Source: Rhodoferax sp.
GTDB taxonomy: Bacteria > Pseudomonadota > Gammaproteobacteria > Burkholderiales > Burkholderiaceae_C
Assembly (NCBI RefSeq): GCF_012927445.1
Contig: NZ_JABBPD010000006.1
Coordinates: 1 to 64,000 of the forward strand
Reading direction: 5' to 3'
Length of the DNA stretch: 64,000 bases
A program made the translations under genes and the position numbers. Shown here piece by piece: positions 17,777 to 25,742 of the stretch. The first letter of the stretch is position 1, and each line of letters starts with the position of its first letter. Below the pieces are notes generated by a model that saw only the letters and a list, made by a program, of their open reading frames with translations, searched no databases and was not told the origin of the DNA.

Positions 17777-18667
17777 TTAAGCATCATTGAGAACGGAGCC
17801 CACCAGCACAACGCCGATGTCTTGCAAACGGCGTGCCATCGTGGCGGCGGCGGGCACCAGGCTCCGGTTTTTGCGCGCCACCATCACAGCCGCGCCGGCG
17901 CGGGAGGCAATGATTTCTGCATCTGCAAAGTCAGTCCCGGCAGGGGTGTCAATAATGATGACGTCAAACTGTTGGCTGGTTTTGTGCAACAGGTCGATAA
18001 ACGCGGCGCGGCCCAGCAGTTCCTGCGGATTGGGGGGCACCGACCCGGCAGGCAGCACGGCCAAGCCCGGCAGTCCGGTGACCAACTGGATCGCTTCCAG
18101 GCTGGCGTGTCCGGCCAAGATATCTGACAAGCCGACACTGGTTCCCAGCTTGAACAGCGTGTGCTGGCCCCGCCCAGGAGAGGCACGCAGGTTGCCATCA
18201 ATCAGCAAGGTGCGCTCGCCCTGCTGGGCAAACACAACAGCCAGGTTGGCCGCTATAAAACTGCGACCCTCGGCGGCGCCGGGGCTCACGACCGCCAGAA
18301 CTTTGCGATCTGGATCCGTATTAAACCAGCGCAGCATGAGTTGGCTTCGCACCGCGCGCAGGTTTTCACCAATACGGCTAAACGGTTGGTAGGCGGCCAC
18401 CAACTCAGGGCTGAGGCTGGTGTCCTGCGTGGTCAGGTAGGCGTAGTCGAACTGTTTGCTAAGGGCAAAGTCGATGTCATCCTTGGTGAGAATTTTCAGA
18501 GCAAGCGCCGCGTCTCCAAAGCGGCTCTTGTCTTTTTTCTGGCGTTCCACAACGCGTGCGGCGTCTTGGGCACTCAGGCGGCCAGTGGCCACCAGAATGT
18601 CGCCAATGTGTCGTCCAGCACCGGTGGTGCTGCTATTTTGGGGGTGGAATGGGGCCGGTGTATTCAT
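17777..18667 (-). CDS. epsG: Chain-length-determinant-associated tyrosine kinase EpsG
   Basis: A 296-residue cytoplasmic P-loop protein of the XrtB-associated EpsG type. Residues 20-90 form an MshEN-like N-terminal part (HIGDILVATGRLSAQDAARVVERQ). The nucleotide-binding part begins SPGAAEGRSFIAANLAVVFAQ, a Walker A variant with EGRS in place of GKS, which is usual for EpsG, then LLIDGNLRA (Walker A') and VIIIDTPAG (Walker B). The tyrosine-rich tail of Wzc-type kinases is lacking. It would work with EpsF to regulate polymerisation and export. It starts 8 bp after epsF. The stop codon lies inside a perfect 14-bp palindrome (17772-17785). Confidence 0.88.
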   Translation of the reverse strand: MNTPAPFHPQNSSTTGAGRHIGDILVATGRLSAQDAARVVERQKKDKSRFGDAALALKILTKDDIDFALSKQFDYAYLTTQDTSLSPELVAAYQPFSRIGENLRAVRSQLMLRWFNTDPDRKVLAVVSPGAAEGRSFIAANLAVVFAQQGERTLLIDGNLRASPGRGQHTLFKLGTSVGLSDILAGHASLEAIQLVTGLPGLAVLPAGSVPPNPQELLGRAAFIDLLHKTSQQFDVIIIDTPAGTDFADAEIIASRAGAAVMVARKNRSLVPAAATMARRLQDIGVVLVGSVLNDA

Positions 18668-18675
18668 TCTTGTCC

Positions 18676-20040
18676 TCAGTTAGTGATGCGCTTGAACATG
18701 CCGCCAGCCGAGCAAATAGACCCCAGCACGGGCAGGTCCAGGGCTTCCAGCAGATCGTCGATTGAGCGCACGCGGCGATTGGCCAACTCCAGCATCAGTG
18801 CCAGGCCGACGCCCATCAAGGTGCCCAAAAACACGGAGGCCAGTATGTTGAGCAGCACCCGTGGTTTGGACGGGTCGGCTGGCACAGACGCGGGATTCAG
18901 CACGGTGATGTTGGTCTGTGTGGTTTTGCTCTCGATGGTGGTCTGTGAGGCACGCTGGCTCACAGACTCAAAGGTGTGCTGGGCAGATTCAATGTCACGG
19001 TGCATCACATTGAGTTCGTCGCGCAGTTTGTTAAGCGCCAGCACCCGGGCTTTTTGACCGCCCAATGCGCTTTGCAGTTGTTGCTCACGTTGCTTGCTGA
19101 CCTGGTAGGTGGTTTCAATCGAGGTGGTTATTTTGTTGGTTTCCGCCCCTAGTTTGGCTTTGAGCGTGGCCACCTCGGCCTCGGTTCGCAACGTTTGGGG
19201 GTGGTTCTTGCCCAGGTTGACGTTGCTCTCGGTCAGCTTGGCTTCCAGCCGCGCGATGTCGGCTTTCAAGCCATTGATAAGCGGGCTTTGCATGACTTCA
19301 GAGACGGTGTCGGCCTTGGCGTTTTGGCGCTTGCTTTGGCTGTCGGTGGTTTGACCCTGCACCGCAGTGAGCAAGCTGGAGGTTTCGTTGAGCTTGGTGG
19401 TTTCATAGTCAAGCCGCTCGTCGGTGGTGGTAATGCCATTTTTTTGCTGGAACTCTGACAAGGTTTTTTGTGCAATTTCGAGTCTGTCGCGTGCCGCTTT
19501 GGTTTGCTCTTCAAAAAATGCTGCGTATTCTTTGGCAGGGGATACCCGCAGGTCGACGTTGACGTTGATATAGGCCTGGGCAAAGGCATTTGCCACGGCT
19601 GCCGAAAACTCGGGGTTGGTGCCGGTGTAGTTGATGTTGATGACGTTACTTTCTTTCGAGGGTTTCACGTCCAGCTTCTTTTGCAGCGAGTTGGCCAGCC
19701 AGTCGATCAGCTGACCTTTGCCCTGGGTGGAATCGGTCCATTGTTGGCGAACGACGGCGCTCTCATCCATGTGCAGCAGCTTGACCACGGCTTTGGCGAC
19801 GCGGTCGCTGTTGATAATGTCCACTTGGGTTGCCATGTAGCCAGGCGCCACCATGCCTTGCAGCATCAGGCCGCTCACCTGGTCTGGCGATTTGACGTCC
19901 ACCACCACGGCTGCGCTGGAGGTGTATTGCTTGGGCAGCATCAAGCTGACAATGACCGTGCTGGTGACGATCACCAGCAGGGTGAGCAGCGCTACCTTGT
20001 AGCGTGCGCGCAGGATAAATAGGAATTGTTGGAGTGTCAT
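18676..20040 (-). CDS. epsF: Chain length determinant protein EpsF (Wzz/PCP family)
   Basis: The ATG at 20040 gives 454 residues starting MTLQQFLFILRARYKVALL; the longer open frame adds 17 residues with no supporting ribosome site. The protein has a cytoplasmic start, a membrane helix at about residues 16-35, the Wzz domain (YTSSAAVVVDVKSPDQVSGL), a long periplasmic coiled coil (about 180-360, many Glu, Lys and Gln residues) and a second membrane helix near 410 (VLLNILASVFLGTLMGVGLAL). This is the usual co-polymerase layout that sets polymer length and links polymerase to the outer-membrane channel. It lies between epsE and epsG with gaps of 16 and 8 bp. Confidence 0.9.
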   Translation of the reverse strand: MTLQQFLFILRARYKVALLTLLVIVTSTVIVSLMLPKQYTSSAAVVVDVKSPDQVSGLMLQGMVAPGYMATQVDIINSDRVAKAVVKLLHMDESAVVRQQWTDSTQGKGQLIDWLANSLQKKLDVKPSKESNVININYTGTNPEFSAAVANAFAQAYINVNVDLRVSPAKEYAAFFEEQTKAARDRLEIAQKTLSEFQQKNGITTTDERLDYETTKLNETSSLLTAVQGQTTDSQSKRQNAKADTVSEVMQSPLINGLKADIARLEAKLTESNVNLGKNHPQTLRTEAEVATLKAKLGAETNKITTSIETTYQVSKQREQQLQSALGGQKARVLALNKLRDELNVMHRDIESAQHTFESVSQRASQTTIESKTTQTNITVLNPASVPADPSKPRVLLNILASVFLGTLMGVGLALMLELANRRVRSIDDLLEALDLPVLGSICSAGGMFKRITN

Positions 20041-20056
20041 GGCTGGTGCGATCCGA

Positions 20057-20935
20057 TCAGAAAATGCTTTCTTTGACGTAGATAACGTCATTCGGCAGGA
20101 CTGTGTCCGTCAGCTTGGGTTCGAGTTGCTGAATGCTGCCATCCGCCGCTTTGCGGTGCAGGCGCAAGCGTCTTTCGCTACCGCGGGGAGTGGGGCCACC
20201 GCCTGCAGCCAGAGCCTGCATGACCGTCATGTTGCGTTCAATGCGGAACGAACCGGGGTGTTGTGCTTCGCCATAGATGAAAAATACCGGGGCACGGTCC
20301 ACAAAGATGCTGTCGCCGCCTTGCAACACGATGTTGTCTTGCTGCTTTTCCGCCAGGAAGAGGGAAGGAATGTCGACCTGTTTGCGAAACGACTTGCCGT
20401 TGCGCAGGCCGGTGACGATAACGATGTCGTCCCCAGCAATGGTGGCGCCGCCCGCGTTGGCCAGCATGTCGCTCAGGCGGGTGTTGGCGGTTTCCAGCGG
20501 AAAGCGACCCGGGCGGTTAACTTGGCCAAGAACGGCTATCTGGTTGCCACGGATCTGGGTGAGGACGATGTTGACCTGGGGCTTCTGGATGAAGCCGCCT
20601 TGCTGCAGGGCGTCGGCAATTTTTTTCTCAGCCAAGGCAATGGACAGGCCGCCGAGCTCCACCGCGCCGATCATCGGGTAGGTGATGGAGCCGTTCTCAG
20701 AGACGCGTGTCTCAATCGTCAGGTCAGGGTTTTGAAACACCTGGACTTTGATCGCGTCACCCGCGCCCAGCGGGTAGTCCGGCATGGCTTTGGCTTGCGC
20801 TTGAACCGGCGTTACAACTTGGGCTGTCGCTTTGGCGGGGGCCGGGACTTGTGCCAGTGTCTGGAAGGTTAGGCCGGAAAGCGCCAAAAATGCAGTCACC
20901 AGAAAATACGGAAATTTAAGCAGGCGTTGAGTCAT
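20057..20935 (-). CDS. epsE: Polysaccharide export outer-membrane protein EpsE (Wza family)
   Basis: A 292-residue exported protein with an N-terminal signal helix (FPYFLVTAFLALSGLTFQTLA). The Poly_export domain begins YPLGAGDAIKVQVFQNPDLT and is followed by two SLBB domains (GQVNRPGRFPLETANTRLSDMLANAGG and GEAQHPGSFRIERNMTVMQALAAGGG). Wza-like proteins form the periplasmic and outer-membrane conduit for the polymer. There is no cysteine lipobox at the signal cleavage site, unlike Escherichia coli Wza, which fits the EpsE subgroup. Position between epsD and epsF is conserved in XrtB-type clusters. Confidence 0.92.
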   Translation of the reverse strand: MTQRLLKFPYFLVTAFLALSGLTFQTLAQVPAPAKATAQVVTPVQAQAKAMPDYPLGAGDAIKVQVFQNPDLTIETRVSENGSITYPMIGAVELGGLSIALAEKKIADALQQGGFIQKPQVNIVLTQIRGNQIAVLGQVNRPGRFPLETANTRLSDMLANAGGATIAGDDIVIVTGLRNGKSFRKQVDIPSLFLAEKQQDNIVLQGGDSIFVDRAPVFFIYGEAQHPGSFRIERNMTVMQALAAGGGPTPRGSERRLRLHRKAADGSIQQLEPKLTDTVLPNDVIYVKESIF

Positions 20936-20986
20936 GGATATCTCCAGGTAGAAAAAAGGGTTGAAGGGATAAGAGGTGCGCGGGGC

Positions 20987-21949
20987 TTACTTCAGCCCAA
21001 CCACACCTTTTGCGAGAGCTGTATTTGTTTTGACATCAGCCGCTGGTTGTGCCACGGGTGATGACGGACTGATGGTGATGGATGCAGCGGGTTCTGTTTC
21101 AGGTTTTGCATAGTCGCCCATATAGCTAATCTTGGTGTTAGCCCGCAGCTGCTTCAGGTTGGCGGCCACAGCCTCATCAGCGCGCTGGTTGACTAAAAAT
21201 TGTTCGATGCGCGGTAAGGCCGTGGCCTCCGTCACGGGGGAAATCTGAGAAGACGTTAGTCGCAACAGGGTGATGGTTTGGGGTGTATCGATCACCACGC
21301 TCTGGCCGTCTTGAAGGGCATGAATTTGCGTCAGCAGTTCCAGCGGGATTTGCTCTGAAGTCCGCGTGGCATTTCCGCCGTCAAACTTGATGTCTTTGCC
21401 TTTGAGCCAGACGGTCGCTTCCTCGATGGATTTGCCCGTCGCGATCAGTTGGCGCAAATGATCGGCAACGCCCGCTGCTGTGGGCACCACGATTTCCTGT
21501 ACATTGAAAATGCGTCGCTCTGAAAAGAGCTGAGGATGCTCGGCGTAGTACTTTTTGAGTTCCTCTGCCGTGGGTTTAGGGATGGCACTCGCGATCAGCT
21601 GCATATAGGCCCGCGCCAGAATTTCACTGCGGGCCGCTTCAATTTGCGATACCACCTTGAAGGAGCGATTGAGCTTTTTATCGGTTGCCTGTTCCACTGC
21701 GAGTTGCTGATCGATCAATTTTTCAAGCACTTCACGGTTCATCGCTTGTGTCAACTGGGGTGATGTGGCCGTCGTACTGATTCGGCTGGTCACCTGGTTG
21801 ATTTGGCGCACCAATATTTCTTCGGTCCCCACTTTGGCGGCGACCTCCGTGTTTTCATTTTTGTCATCCGGATTGCCGCAGGCGGATAAGCCCAATACAA
21901 GGCCTGCGGCAAAAATTGACATGGAAAAACGGGTTTGTGATGAGGTCAT
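20987..21949 (-). CDS. epsD: EpsD family peptidyl-prolyl isomerase lipoprotein
   Basis: A 320-residue lipoprotein: the signal sequence ends in the lipobox LSAC (Cys at about residue 24). It then shows SurA/PrsA-type helices (VLEKLIDQQLAVEQATDKK) and a parvulin-like section around residues 130-235 (YYAEHPQLFSERRIFNVQEIVV, LKGKDIKFDGGNATRTSEQIP). The C-terminal 60 residues are rich in Pro, Ala and Ser, a flexible tail. EpsD proteins occur only with this kind of exopolysaccharide system and are thought to assist folding of the outer-membrane components, here EpsL or EpsE. It lies 12 bp after epsL. Confidence 0.87.
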   Translation of the reverse strand: MTSSQTRFSMSIFAAGLVLGLSACGNPDDKNENTEVAAKVGTEEILVRQINQVTSRISTTATSPQLTQAMNREVLEKLIDQQLAVEQATDKKLNRSFKVVSQIEAARSEILARAYMQLIASAIPKPTAEELKKYYAEHPQLFSERRIFNVQEIVVPTAAGVADHLRQLIATGKSIEEATVWLKGKDIKFDGGNATRTSEQIPLELLTQIHALQDGQSVVIDTPQTITLLRLTSSQISPVTEATALPRIEQFLVNQRADEAVAANLKQLRANTKISYMGDYAKPETEPAASITISPSSPVAQPAADVKTNTALAKGVVGLK

Positions 21950-21961
21950 GGTGCGTGGAAA

Positions 21962-23209
21962 TCAGAAGCTGAATTTGGCAGAAACATTGACCATGTTGCT
22001 GTCATAGTCGAGGCCGGGCAGACTGGCCGTGCGTTTGGCTTTGCCAAGCGAGGTGCTGAGGCTCAGGTAGCGGTAGGGCTGCCAGTCAAACGAAAGTGTG
22101 GTGTCTGTCAGGGTCTCGCTGCGCTGGGGCGCGATCACGGCAGTGGGCGTTCCCTTGTAGTCGCGCTGGGCCACTTGATAGCGCAGGCTAACTATCGTTT
22201 TCGGACTCATTTGCCAAGTGGGTCCAATTGAGAAGCTGTCGGTCTGGCTGTAGTTGGCACTGCCGGTCTGGTAACTGGCGAGTTCGCGAAGCCAGCCGGC
22301 AGACAGCACGGTTTTGGCTGTCATGCTCCAGTTGATTTTTGCGCCCGCGGTAAAGCCGCTGTAGTCGCGTTCACCAAAGTGGGGGTGCGTTCGGTTGATG
22401 TAGGCCGTGGTGAGATCAGCCGTACTTTTGCCACTGATGAGCCAGTGCAGTTTGAGTTCGTTGTCGAGTTGGTTGTAGCCGTCATCGAGCAGGTTGCCCG
22501 GAGACATCGCCCGGTTGACGTAGGTGCCGCTGCTATTTTTAAGGGTGTAGGTGAGTGCGCTGCCGGAGGCAAAGGTATAGCGCAGGCCCACATCGGCTGA
22601 GTTGGCTTTGTAGTCGCCTTCGGCCACCAGAGCCTCTTCGTTGATCTGAGCCGATTGCTCGACGCCACCCAGTACAGCCCAAGCTCCGTCGAGTTCATAC
22701 GCGCCGTCAAAACGGGTTTTGGTGTTGGTCCGCTGGTTACGCTGGTTGAAACTTTGGACGTCCGTAAAACTGTTCAGCGTTTCCTTGCGGTCGGTGGTCA
22801 AGTTGCCGGTCAGGCGTGGCGTCAGTGACCAGCGCCAGGCGGCGTTGTAATTCTTTGCCGTAAAGCTCAAATAACTGAAGTTCTGATAGCGGTAGTCGAT
22901 CAGGTCCATGTCCAGTTCGAAACGTTGCAGACTGTAGGCTTTGTTGATGCTCAGGCCCAACGTGGTGATGTTGATTTTCTCGGCGGCGCTCGATCTGCCA
23001 ATTAGCGCGTTGAGATCGGCACTGTCGGACAATCGAAAAAGATTACTGTCGGTCATGATCGTTTCACTGGCATTGATCTTGAAGGTTTCCTCCGTTTGTT
23101 TCTCGCCAGAGTTCATCTTGGGGGTGTCCACGGTTTGCGACCATGAAGGCGCCGTGCTGCAGAGCAGTACCACGGCAGGCGTAAGCCAGAAAGGACGGTT
23201 AATTTTCAT
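21962..23209 (-). CDS. epsL: Outer-membrane beta-barrel protein EpsL
   Basis: The ATG at 23209 gives 415 residues with a signal peptide (MKINRPFWLTPAVVLLCSTAPSWSQ); a TTG two codons upstream overlaps the epsB stop and is less likely. From residue 55 on the sequence alternates polar and aromatic residues in short strands and ends in phenylalanine (NVSAKFSF), the outer-membrane barrel insertion signal. This matches EpsL, the barrel protein of XrtB/PEP-CTERM-associated exopolysaccharide systems, thought to form the outer export pore. The gap to epsB is 2 bp, so the genes form one operon. Confidence 0.88.
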   Translation of the reverse strand: MKINRPFWLTPAVVLLCSTAPSWSQTVDTPKMNSGEKQTEETFKINASETIMTDSNLFRLSDSADLNALIGRSSAAEKINITTLGLSINKAYSLQRFELDMDLIDYRYQNFSYLSFTAKNYNAAWRWSLTPRLTGNLTTDRKETLNSFTDVQSFNQRNQRTNTKTRFDGAYELDGAWAVLGGVEQSAQINEEALVAEGDYKANSADVGLRYTFASGSALTYTLKNSSGTYVNRAMSPGNLLDDGYNQLDNELKLHWLISGKSTADLTTAYINRTHPHFGERDYSGFTAGAKINWSMTAKTVLSAGWLRELASYQTGSANYSQTDSFSIGPTWQMSPKTIVSLRYQVAQRDYKGTPTAVIAPQRSETLTDTTLSFDWQPYRYLSLSTSLGKAKRTASLPGLDYDSNMVNVSAKFSF

Positions 23210-23211
23210 GT

Positions 23212-24633
23212 TCAATAAGCCTTTTGGTCTTTCAGGACCAGGCGGATAGTTTTGAGAATGATGTGGGCGTCCAGTTGTAAGGACCAGTTGCGCAGGTAGT
23301 CGAGGTCAAAGTCGATGCGGCCCTGCATTTTGTCGAGTGTCTCGGTTTCTCCCCGGTACCCGTTGACCTGAGCCCAGCCGGTAATGCCCGGCTTGACTTT
23401 GTGGCGCACCATGTAGCCTTTGATGAGCTTGCGATAGAGCTCGTTGTGGGCTACCGCGTGAGGACGAGGGCCGACGATGCTCATGCGGCCCTGCAACACG
23501 TTGACGAATTGAGGCAGCTCATCAAGAGATGTCCGGCGCAAAATTGCGCCTAACGGTGTGATGCGCTTGTCGTTTTTTTGCGCCTGCTGGATAGCGCCGC
23601 CGTCTTCGGTCACGCTCATTGAGCGAAATTTATAAACCAGAATTTCATCTCCATCCAGTCCATAACGGCGTTGCTTGAAGATGATGGGCCCGGCTGATCC
23701 GAGCTTGACCGCTGCGGCAATGATGAGCATCACGGGCGAGATCAGGATCAGGATCAGCAATGAAAAAACAATATCGCTCAGTCGTTTGACCACGCCATTG
23801 ACGGCCTTGAACGGCGTTTCGCACACCGAGATAACAGGCATGCCGCACACGGAGGCAGGATGACCCTGGATCAAGTCGGTGACAAACATGTCGGGTACGA
23901 AATATATCGACGTGGTGGTGTCTTTAAGTTGATCCAGAATTTGCAGAACCCGTGGTTGTGCCGCCATGGGCAGTGACAGGTAGATGATCTGAATATTGTT
24001 GGTTTTGACCAGATGGGCGAGTTCATCGAGATTGCCCAGTAGTTTGTGCGGCCCAGAGGTGTCCAGGCGCTCAATCTTGCGGCTGTCCACAATGCCGACC
24101 AGTTCAATGCGGGAGTACGGGGCCTCGTCGATTTTGTTAGCGAGTGCCAGGCCCTGCTCGTTCATGCCGACAATAATGGCGCGTTTTTTTCGACCCTGCA
24201 GTTTAAGAATCATGGGCGCCGCCCGTCGTAAAGCAAGGTAGCCACCGAGCTTGGCCAGTGGGGCTGCCAATAGCCAGGTGTAGAAAACGGGTTTGGAAAA
24301 CTCGTGGATATAGCCTGAGGCGAAACCCGTGACAAGCAACAGTCCCGCGACCCAGAACCAGTTCACGCTGATATCGACCGCCATGGAGAAAACAGAGGAT
24401 TGCAGCCGTGCCTGACCCGGAAAAGTCAGGGCAAAAACCAGGATCGACAAGATGAAATAGCGGGGGAGGATTTCGCCCTCAAAGAAGTAGGCGAGACCCC
24501 ACAAAGAGAAGACGAAAGCCCCGGGGCCAACCGATGATTCAAAAAAGCTGAGCAGGTTGTCGTTGCCCAGCGAGACGTGCTCTGGCCGTTTGTTCAGGGC
24601 CGCTGCTGAAAGGGTGGTTTGAGTTTCAGACAT
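23212..24633 (-). CDS. epsB: Undecaprenyl-phosphate glucose phosphotransferase EpsB
   Basis: A 473-residue polyisoprenyl-phosphate hexose-1-phosphate transferase. The first 130 residues form four or five membrane helices, a CoA-binding-like Rossmann domain follows (RAIIVGMNEQGLALANKI), and after another helix (DIVFSLLILILISPVMLIIA) comes the catalytic WbaP/EpsB domain: FKQRRYGLDGDEILVYKFRSM, TPLGAILRRTSLDELPQFVNVLQGRMSIVGPRPHAVAHN, VKPGITGWAQVNGYRGET. It starts each repeat unit by moving glucose-1-phosphate from UDP-glucose to undecaprenyl phosphate. It is the first full gene of the minus-strand eps operon. Its ATG overlaps the end of a small upstream frame by 8 bp. Confidence 0.93.
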   Translation of the reverse strand: MSETQTTLSAAALNKRPEHVSLGNDNLLSFFESSVGPGAFVFSLWGLAYFFEGEILPRYFILSILVFALTFPGQARLQSSVFSMAVDISVNWFWVAGLLLVTGFASGYIHEFSKPVFYTWLLAAPLAKLGGYLALRRAAPMILKLQGRKKRAIIVGMNEQGLALANKIDEAPYSRIELVGIVDSRKIERLDTSGPHKLLGNLDELAHLVKTNNIQIIYLSLPMAAQPRVLQILDQLKDTTTSIYFVPDMFVTDLIQGHPASVCGMPVISVCETPFKAVNGVVKRLSDIVFSLLILILISPVMLIIAAAVKLGSAGPIIFKQRRYGLDGDEILVYKFRSMSVTEDGGAIQQAQKNDKRITPLGAILRRTSLDELPQFVNVLQGRMSIVGPRPHAVAHNELYRKLIKGYMVRHKVKPGITGWAQVNGYRGETETLDKMQGRIDFDLDYLRNWSLQLDAHIILKTIRLVLKDQKAY

Positions 24634-24826
24634 CGTTGATGAATGTCTTGCACTCGCCCATGGTCCAGACGCGGTCGCTGTCGGTAAGTTTCTTCACGAC
24701 GCGCTGTAGGTTGCCTTGCAGCCAGCCGACGGCGTCAAAATGGTTGCGCAGTGTTACCGAATGCCTGCGGTTCGCCGTACGGCAAAGCGACTGCACACGA
24801 AACCCAAGGTTGTTTGTGGTGTTCAT
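24626..24826 (-). pseudogene. Small 66-codon frame before epsB, possible epsA remnant
   Basis: A 66-codon frame begins at an ATG (24826) preceded by GGGAAC and ends 8 bp inside epsB, an arrangement that would couple translation. Residues 22-43 (HSVTLRNHFDAVGWLQGNLQ region) resemble, from memory, the N-terminal part of EpsA, the LuxR-type regulator usually encoded directly before epsB, which has an R-x-HF...W-x-QG-x-LQ pattern. No HTH domain follows, so if the resemblance is real this is a degraded or truncated epsA. It could equally be a chance leader frame. A CCCC/GGGG hairpin (24850-24862) lies just upstream of it. Confidence 0.35.
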
Positions 24827-24970
24827 GGTGTTCCCGTTGAAAAGATAGCCCCAGAACGGGGGGTGCTGAAATGCAGCAACTTATCCACGAAATATTTCAT
24901 GGAGGGAACGCGGAGAATTAAGGGGTTGCGGTGCAAGCCCTGTTTCAGAGGCGAAAGCCTCTTGCGCTGA

Positions 24971-25504
24971 TTAATCAGCGTTGGCCTTGATACGGCGCAC
25001 TGCAATTGCGCCCATCAAACCCAGGCTGGCCAGCAGCATGGCCAGGGTTTCGGGTTGAGAACCAGTGGAGGTACCCATGTTGCTGGCGTAGGACGCTTCG
25101 CCATTGAACAACCCAGGGGTTGAAGCTTTAGAGGAAAAGGGACCCGTTGACAATGTTGTTCTGCCCGCAAGCATCTGGCTTGTGAGTGTGTAAAACGAAG
25201 AAGTTGTGGGTGCAGACGAACTGAAGTGTGAATCGCGGTTCAGTGTGGTGGACAGTTCTCTTATGGCGCCGAAGCTGAAGGAACTAAACGCAATGGCCAC
25301 GTTGGTGAGTGAGACCCCGGCGAGTGAAGATGAACTTAGACTGGAATTCCTCGTGTCATTAAACTCACCTCTGGCAGAGCTGGCAAATGCTGCACTCGGA
25401 GTTAGCGTCACCATCGAGCCACTGTCAGCATATGCAAAACTGCTACCGGAACTGACCGCTGCAATTGCGGCTGCGACTGCGATGATTTGTGTCTTTATCT
25501 TCAT
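24971..25504 (-). CDS. PEP-CTERM-like exported protein, Ser/Thr-rich
   Basis: A 177-residue protein with signal peptide (IIAVAAAIAAVSSGSSFAYA) and a very Ser/Thr/Ala-rich middle without cysteine. The C-terminus has the tripartite sorting layout: SQPETLAMLLASLGLMGAIA as short motif plus hydrophobic helix, then the basic end VRRIKANAD. The Pro-Glu-Thr and LAMLLASLGLMG pattern match the XrtB-type PEP-CTERM signal, although the strict P-E-P triplet is replaced by Q-P-E. Family members are exported, cleaved by an exosortase and retained at the surface or in the matrix. It sits upstream of epsB on the same strand. A strong ribosome site (GAGAGGG) precedes the ATG but is buried in a hairpin. Confidence 0.8.
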   Translation of the reverse strand: MKIKTQIIAVAAAIAAVSSGSSFAYADSGSMVTLTPSAAFASSARGEFNDTRNSSLSSSSLAGVSLTNVAIAFSSFSFGAIRELSTTLNRDSHFSSSAPTTSSFYTLTSQMLAGRTTLSTGPFSSKASTPGLFNGEASYASNMGTSTGSQPETLAMLLASLGLMGAIAVRRIKANAD

Positions 25505-25511
25505 GTATTTA

Positions 25512-25544
25512 CCCTCTCACGTTTTGAAAAACCAAACGTGAGGG
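25512..25544 (-). promoter_or_regulatory. Shine-Dalgarno-sequestering hairpin in leader of PEP-CTERM gene
   Basis: On the minus-strand transcript, CCCUC (25540-25544) and ACGUUU (25534-25539) pair with AAACGU (25519-25524) and GAGGG (25512-25516), leaving a 9-nt U-rich loop and a 2-nt GA bulge. The GAGGG arm is the Shine-Dalgarno itself, 7 nt before the ATG at 25504. Eleven base pairs next to the start codon should hold translation down unless the stem is opened, so temperature, a protein, an RNA or a ligand may control it. The structure is read directly; the control is inference. Confidence 0.6.
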
Positions 25545-25586
25545 CAGACTAACATGAGGGTTATCCCGAATGTGCGTGTTCTGAGT

Positions 25587-25642
25587 AACTTGAAGTAACT
25601 TGAAATACCTTGTCGTAACTTAAGGTAACTTGCCGTAATAAG
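25587..25642. repeat. 10-bp-period direct repeat array (AACTTG motif)
   Basis: Five consecutive 10-bp units start at 25587, 25597, 25607, 25617 and 25627, each beginning AACTTG or a one-base variant (ACCTTG, AACTTA), and a partial sixth begins at 25637 (AATAAG). The spacing is close to one DNA turn, so a protein could bind them on one face. The array ends about 80 bp upstream of the PEP-CTERM gene start, a usual activator distance. It could be an operator for that gene or for the plus-strand transcript candidate at 25743. Confidence 0.65.
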
Positions 25643-25742
25643 CCGCCTTCCTCTGTTTTTTTCACGAATGTTTCATCAATCGTGCGGCTATTCCCGTTGC
25701 CTAGTAATCATTACCTGTCGCGTCATTCAAACAAGGTAATTC

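Noticed and set aside
24850-24862. CCCC/GGGG hairpin before the small frame upstream of epsB as an attenuator
   Set aside because: The stem is only 4 bp and the following U-containing tail is interrupted; too weak to list separately.
25505-25640. Sigma-54 promoter for the PEP-CTERM gene
   Set aside because: No GGCAC-N5-TTGC match was found on the minus strand in this leader.
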